Source: Nitrososphaerota archaeon
GTDB taxonomy: Archaea > Thermoproteota > Nitrososphaeria > Nitrososphaerales > JAPUIC01
DNA length: 7,013 nt
Assembly: GCA_027297425.1 (NCBI GenBank)
Contig: JAPUIC010000042.1
Coordinates: 1 to 7,013, forward strand
Direction of reading: 5' to 3'
The notes beneath the pieces are model-generated. The model was given only the letters and a program-made list of their open reading frames with translations. It ran no database searches and was not told the DNA's origin. The translations under genes were made by a program, and so were the position numbers. Each line of letters starts with the position of its first letter. Position 1 is the first letter of the stretch. Shown here piece by piece: positions 5,473 to 7,013 of the stretch.

Positions 5473-5515
5473 CTGGCTTCCCCACCTCGCTAGTGTTTTC
5501 ATTCTTTTTTCATCC

Positions 5516-5524
5516 GTTTAAATA
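5516..5524 (-). promoter_or_regulatory. TATA box of the initiator tRNA gene
   Basis: Minus-strand TATTTAAAC is centred about 29 bases upstream of the mature tRNA 5' end at 5491. It would start transcription only a few bases before the tRNA, leaving a very short 5' leader. It lies in the 99-base spacer after the tfe stop and shows that the tRNA has its own promoter. Confidence 0.6.
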
Positions 5525-5590
5525 CTTACTCGTGAGACTTCTATATTCTGGAATAATCAGGGTAGGAACTACAGGAATGAGCAGAACGGA

Positions 5591-6100
5591 CTAAGTCTTC
5601 ATTTCTGTCTCGATCTGATTAATCTTCCACTCTAGCGCTTCCCTAACTTGGCCATTTTGTATTAGGTTAGCAATTTTACCGCATCCAGGACACTTAAAGA
5701 AGGTCTCCATTGCCTCTACAAAGGTCAATTTATTGCAACCTTGAGTACCGCAGAAATAAAATTCATGTTCCTTTTCGTATTCTAGTCGGTGTCTAAGTCT
5801 ATCGTAAGCCTTCTTCTTCTGGGTGTGTATGAAGATGTCAGTCTGATCTCTTTGTGCCTTCCATCTATATACAAACCAACCTCTTTTCAGATCTCTTACC
5901 CTTATCCCTGTTATGAGATAACGGCCAAAGAGATCATAGAGTGCTCGTCGTACTGCGTTTATTTTCAGACCAGTAGCGCTTGCAATCTCCTCATCTGTAG
6001 TATTATCGTTGTTTAGTAGCGCTCTAGCAACTCTAACGTATTCATCGCCGCCTAGTAAACCCGCTATCTTGACAAAGGGATCTTCATAATCTATTCTCAA
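5591..6100 (-). CDS. tfe: Transcription factor E alpha subunit (TFE/TFIIE-alpha homologue)
   Basis: TFE joins the archaeal RNA polymerase preinitiation complex, helps open the promoter and stabilises the bubble, working with TBP, TFB and the polymerase clamp. The 169 residues show the family's two parts. The first is an N-terminal winged helix (about 6-85), with DPFVKIAGLLGGDEYVRVAR and the recognition-helix region TDEEIASATGLKINAVRRAL. The second is a C-terminal zinc ribbon with Cys 117, 122, 137 and 140, after a charged linker helix (KKKAYDRLRHRLEYEKEHEF). The start is TTG at 6100; an in-frame TGA two codons upstream excludes an earlier start, and the N-terminus matches relatives. It follows trm56 on the same strand after 63 bases that contain a T-tract and a 14-bp palindrome, so it may be read both from an upstream promoter and from its own. 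The family call is firm. Confidence 0.95.
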   Translation of the reverse strand: MRIDYEDPFVKIAGLLGGDEYVRVARALLNNDNTTDEEIASATGLKINAVRRALYDLFGRYLITGIRVRDLKRGWFVYRWKAQRDQTDIFIHTQKKKAYDRLRHRLEYEKEHEFYFCGTQGCNKLTFVEAMETFFKCPGCGKIANLIQNGQVREALEWKINQIETEMKT

Positions 6101-6126
6101 ATTTCACACACCAACTCTAGCAAAAA

Positions 6127-6140
6127 ATTAGTTAACTAAT
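6127..6140. repeat. Perfect 14-bp palindrome upstream of tfe
   Basis: ATTAGTTAACTAAT is fully self-complementary. It lies between a candidate tfe TATA element (minus-strand TTTAAAATAA, about 6144-6153) and the predicted start of transcription near 6121, a place where a bound dimer would block polymerase. Read on the minus strand it is followed directly by further Ts (ATTTTTT), so a weak hairpin plus T-tract ending the trm56 transcript is an alternative reading. Confidence 0.5.
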
Positions 6141-6149
6141 GATTATTTT

Positions 6150-6157
6150 AAAAAAAA
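6150..6157 (-). terminator. T8 tract after trm56
   Basis: Eight consecutive Ts on the minus strand begin 7 bases after the trm56 stop. Archaeal RNA polymerase can terminate at such T-tracts without a hairpin. A second T6 run (6122-6127) follows the palindrome. Either could separate trm56 from tfe, though readthrough would leave them as one operon. Confidence 0.4.
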
Positions 6158-6164
6158 GCCATAT

Positions 6165-6728
6165 TTAAGATTTAAGGGTATCTCTCTCTCCAAATTTTAT
6201 TACCACCTTTTTCCTAGGATTCGGCAATATCCTTAGCTTAGGTTCATAAAATTGTTTTTTGAGTTCTCTGCCTTGGTATAATCTATCGAGGAAAACCGCT
6301 AGAGCTGCAACCTCAGAGTGTGGTTGATTCCCAATCGAGACGTTATAGTCTGAGACCTGCGACTGCATGAATTCAGAAGGAACCTTCTGACTTCCTACTA
6401 GTACTAGGATGTCTTTTTTTGCTGCTATAATCCTCTTCAGCACATTACCTTCTTGAATATTCTCGCCGTATGCTGTTAAATGAACAGAAATCCCACCTTT
6501 TTTCTTCCAGGCTGTTACTACCTTTCTCCAAGATATCCCCATTTCGACTGTAAGAGGACCACCCCAGTCCCTCACGATCTTTGTCATCGTTTCCAAAATA
6601 TCCCAATCATTAACGTCGCTTACTACAATACCTGAACAGCCAAAGGCTCTAGCGGTAAGCAATAGATGAGAAGTGAGCCTTTCATCCCGTAACCTATGGC
6701 CCCATCTCAATACTACGACCTTCATCAT
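6165..6728 (-). CDS. trm56: tRNA (cytidine-56 2'-O)-methyltransferase aTrm56
   Basis: aTrm56 is the archaeal SPOUT enzyme that uses S-adenosylmethionine to methylate the 2'-hydroxyl of C56 in the tRNA T-loop, stabilising the D-loop/T-loop contact. The 187-residue length is typical. Diagnostic stretches are VVVLRWGHRLRDERLTSHL (4-22), HLTAYGEN (83-90), ILVLVGSQKVPSEF (107-120, first part of the SAM-binding knot) and VSIGNQPHSEVAALAVFLDR (130-149, the knot loop and C-terminal helix). The frame begins ATG ATG, so the start is 6728 or 6725. A GGTGG at 6733-6737 is a possible ribosome-binding site and slightly favours the second ATG. The gene lies between an mbf1-like gene and tfe on one strand, an arrangement I associate with several archaeal genomes. 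The family call is firm. Confidence 0.96.
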   Translation of the reverse strand: MMKVVVLRWGHRLRDERLTSHLLLTARAFGCSGIVVSDVNDWDILETMTKIVRDWGGPLTVEMGISWRKVVTAWKKKGGISVHLTAYGENIQEGNVLKRIIAAKKDILVLVGSQKVPSEFMQSQVSDYNVSIGNQPHSEVAALAVFLDRLYQGRELKKQFYEPKLRILPNPRKKVVIKFGERDTLKS

Positions 6729-6821
6729 TTAGCCACCATTTGATAATCTCAGTTCTACTCTTTAACCCGAATAGATAGCGGCAATTTTGGATCAGCGGTT
6801 AGCATATTAATTTCACGCATA

Positions 6822-7013
6822 TTACTCGTTACCTTCTAGTGACACAAAGAGTTCGATCTTGAAGAACCTAGCGAGCCTTTTGATGAGGAAATCATCAGGC
6901 CTAAACTTTCCGGACTCGACTTGGCTTATAACTGAAGGCTTTTCGTTCATCTTCCCTCCGAGTTCCTGTTGCGAGAGTCCTAAGCGCTCTCGGGAACGCT
7001 TGATTACCGTAGC
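6822..7013 (-). CDS. MBF1-type multiprotein bridging factor, C-terminal part (runs off window)
   Basis: The last 63 codons of a gene enter from the right edge, ending at TAA (6822-6824). They encode a Cro/XRE-type helix-turn-helix: VIKRSRERLGLSQQELGGKM, NEKPSVISQVESGKFRPDDF and LIKRLARFFKIELF. The 'LGLSQQELGxKMNEKxSVISxxESG' pattern is characteristic of archaeal MBF1 (aMBF1), which in full has an N-terminal zinc ribbon before this domain; that part lies outside the window. The next genes on the strand are trm56 and tfe, agreeing with the usual archaeal neighbourhood of aMBF1. In eukaryotes MBF1 links activators to TBP, while the archaeal protein has been tied more to translation and the ribosome. 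A different XRE-family regulator cannot be excluded without the N-terminus. Confidence 0.82.
   Translation of the reverse strand, partial: ATVIKRSRERLGLSQQELGGKMNEKPSVISQVESGKFRPDDFLIKRLARFFKIELFVSLEGNE

Larger units (their letters stand above)
5388..5491 (-). tRNA. Initiator tRNA-Met (CAU) with two 13-nt introns and encoded CCA
   Basis: The precursor spans 104 nt. The acceptor stem is AGCGAGG pairing with CCTCGCT, followed by A73 and a gene-encoded CCA (5388-5390). The A1-U72 pair and the three G-C pairs ending the anticodon stem (GCGGG with CCCGC) mark the initiator, not elongator Met or Ile2. The anticodon CAT is at 5441-5443 and the T-loop is TTCAAAT. An intron at 5427-5439 interrupts positions 37/38. 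A second at 5460-5472 interrupts the D-loop between the two conserved G residues (18/19). Removing both gives a normal 78-nt tRNA with D-stem GGGA/TCCC and D-loop AGCCAGGTCA. It carries initiator methionine to the ribosome; its T-loop C56 is the target of the aTrm56 encoded nearby, and its 5' end that of RNase P encoded upstream. Because its anticodon is also CAU, it must avoid TiaS. Confidence 0.93.

Noticed and set aside
5388..5491. Elongator tRNA-Met or tRNA-Ile2 (the TiaS substrate) as identity of the CAU tRNA
   Set aside because: A1-U72, the G29-G31/C39-C41 pairs and the overall resemblance to archaeal initiators identify it as initiator, despite the tempting proximity to tiaS.
5789..6016. 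A 75-codon plus-strand hydrophobic frame inside tfe
   Set aside because: It is antisense to the TFE winged helix; the apparent hydrophobicity is a by-product of the opposite strand's charged codons.
1..7013. CRISPR array, insertion sequence, prophage or defence island
   Set aside because: No regularly spaced direct repeats, transposase or integrase frames, terminal inverted repeats or target duplications are seen.

Overview
This window reads as a piece of an archaeal chromosome. The evidence is transcription factor E (TFE), an MBF1-type bridging factor, aTrm56, TiaS, a Tsr3/DUF367 protein, a type A archaeal RNase P RNA, and an initiator tRNA with archaeal identity features and BHB-type introns. 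TATA-like boxes sit about 26-27 bases upstream of several start codons, which suggests leaderless mRNAs, and TTG starts are frequent. Non-canonical tRNA introns fit the TACK/Thermoproteota side (Thaumarchaeota-, Aigarchaeota- or Bathyarchaeota-like) better than Euryarchaeota, but the exact lineage cannot be fixed by reading alone.

Layout. Positions 1-398 (minus) hold the N-terminal part of a probable site-2-protease-like M50 membrane protease. It is divergent from moeA (517-1776, plus), across a spacer with nested inverted repeats. A short plus-strand unit of two unrecognised genes follows (1831-2112 and 2117-2680), with its own TATA box. The minus-strand RNase P RNA gene (2687-3017) abuts the end of the second one. 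Its TATA box lies inside the last codons of tsr3 (3028-3552, minus). tsr3 is divergent from a two-gene plus-strand unit: a stand-alone Lrp/AsnC RAM-domain protein (3617-3850) and tiaS (3856-5184). Tail to tail with tiaS is a possible 35-residue leaderless microprotein gene (5181-5288, minus). Next is the initiator tRNA gene with two 13-nt introns (5388-5491, minus), then tfe (5591-6100, minus), trm56 (6165-6728, minus) and the 3' end of an mbf1-like gene (6822-7013, minus, running off the window).

How the genes work together. The dominant theme is RNA maturation and the start of gene expression. RNase P trims tRNA 5' ends, aTrm56 methylates C56 of the tRNA T-loop, and TiaS modifies the CAU anticodon of tRNA-Ile2. 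Tsr3 modifies 16S rRNA, the tRNA gene supplies initiator Met-tRNA, and TFE (perhaps with MBF1) acts at transcription initiation. MoeA (molybdenum cofactor) and the M50 protease are separate housekeeping functions. No mobile element, CRISPR array or defence island is visible. The least explained parts are the 93/187-residue gene pair, the 35-residue ORF, the doubly interrupted initiator tRNA, and two palindromic elements in promoter regions.
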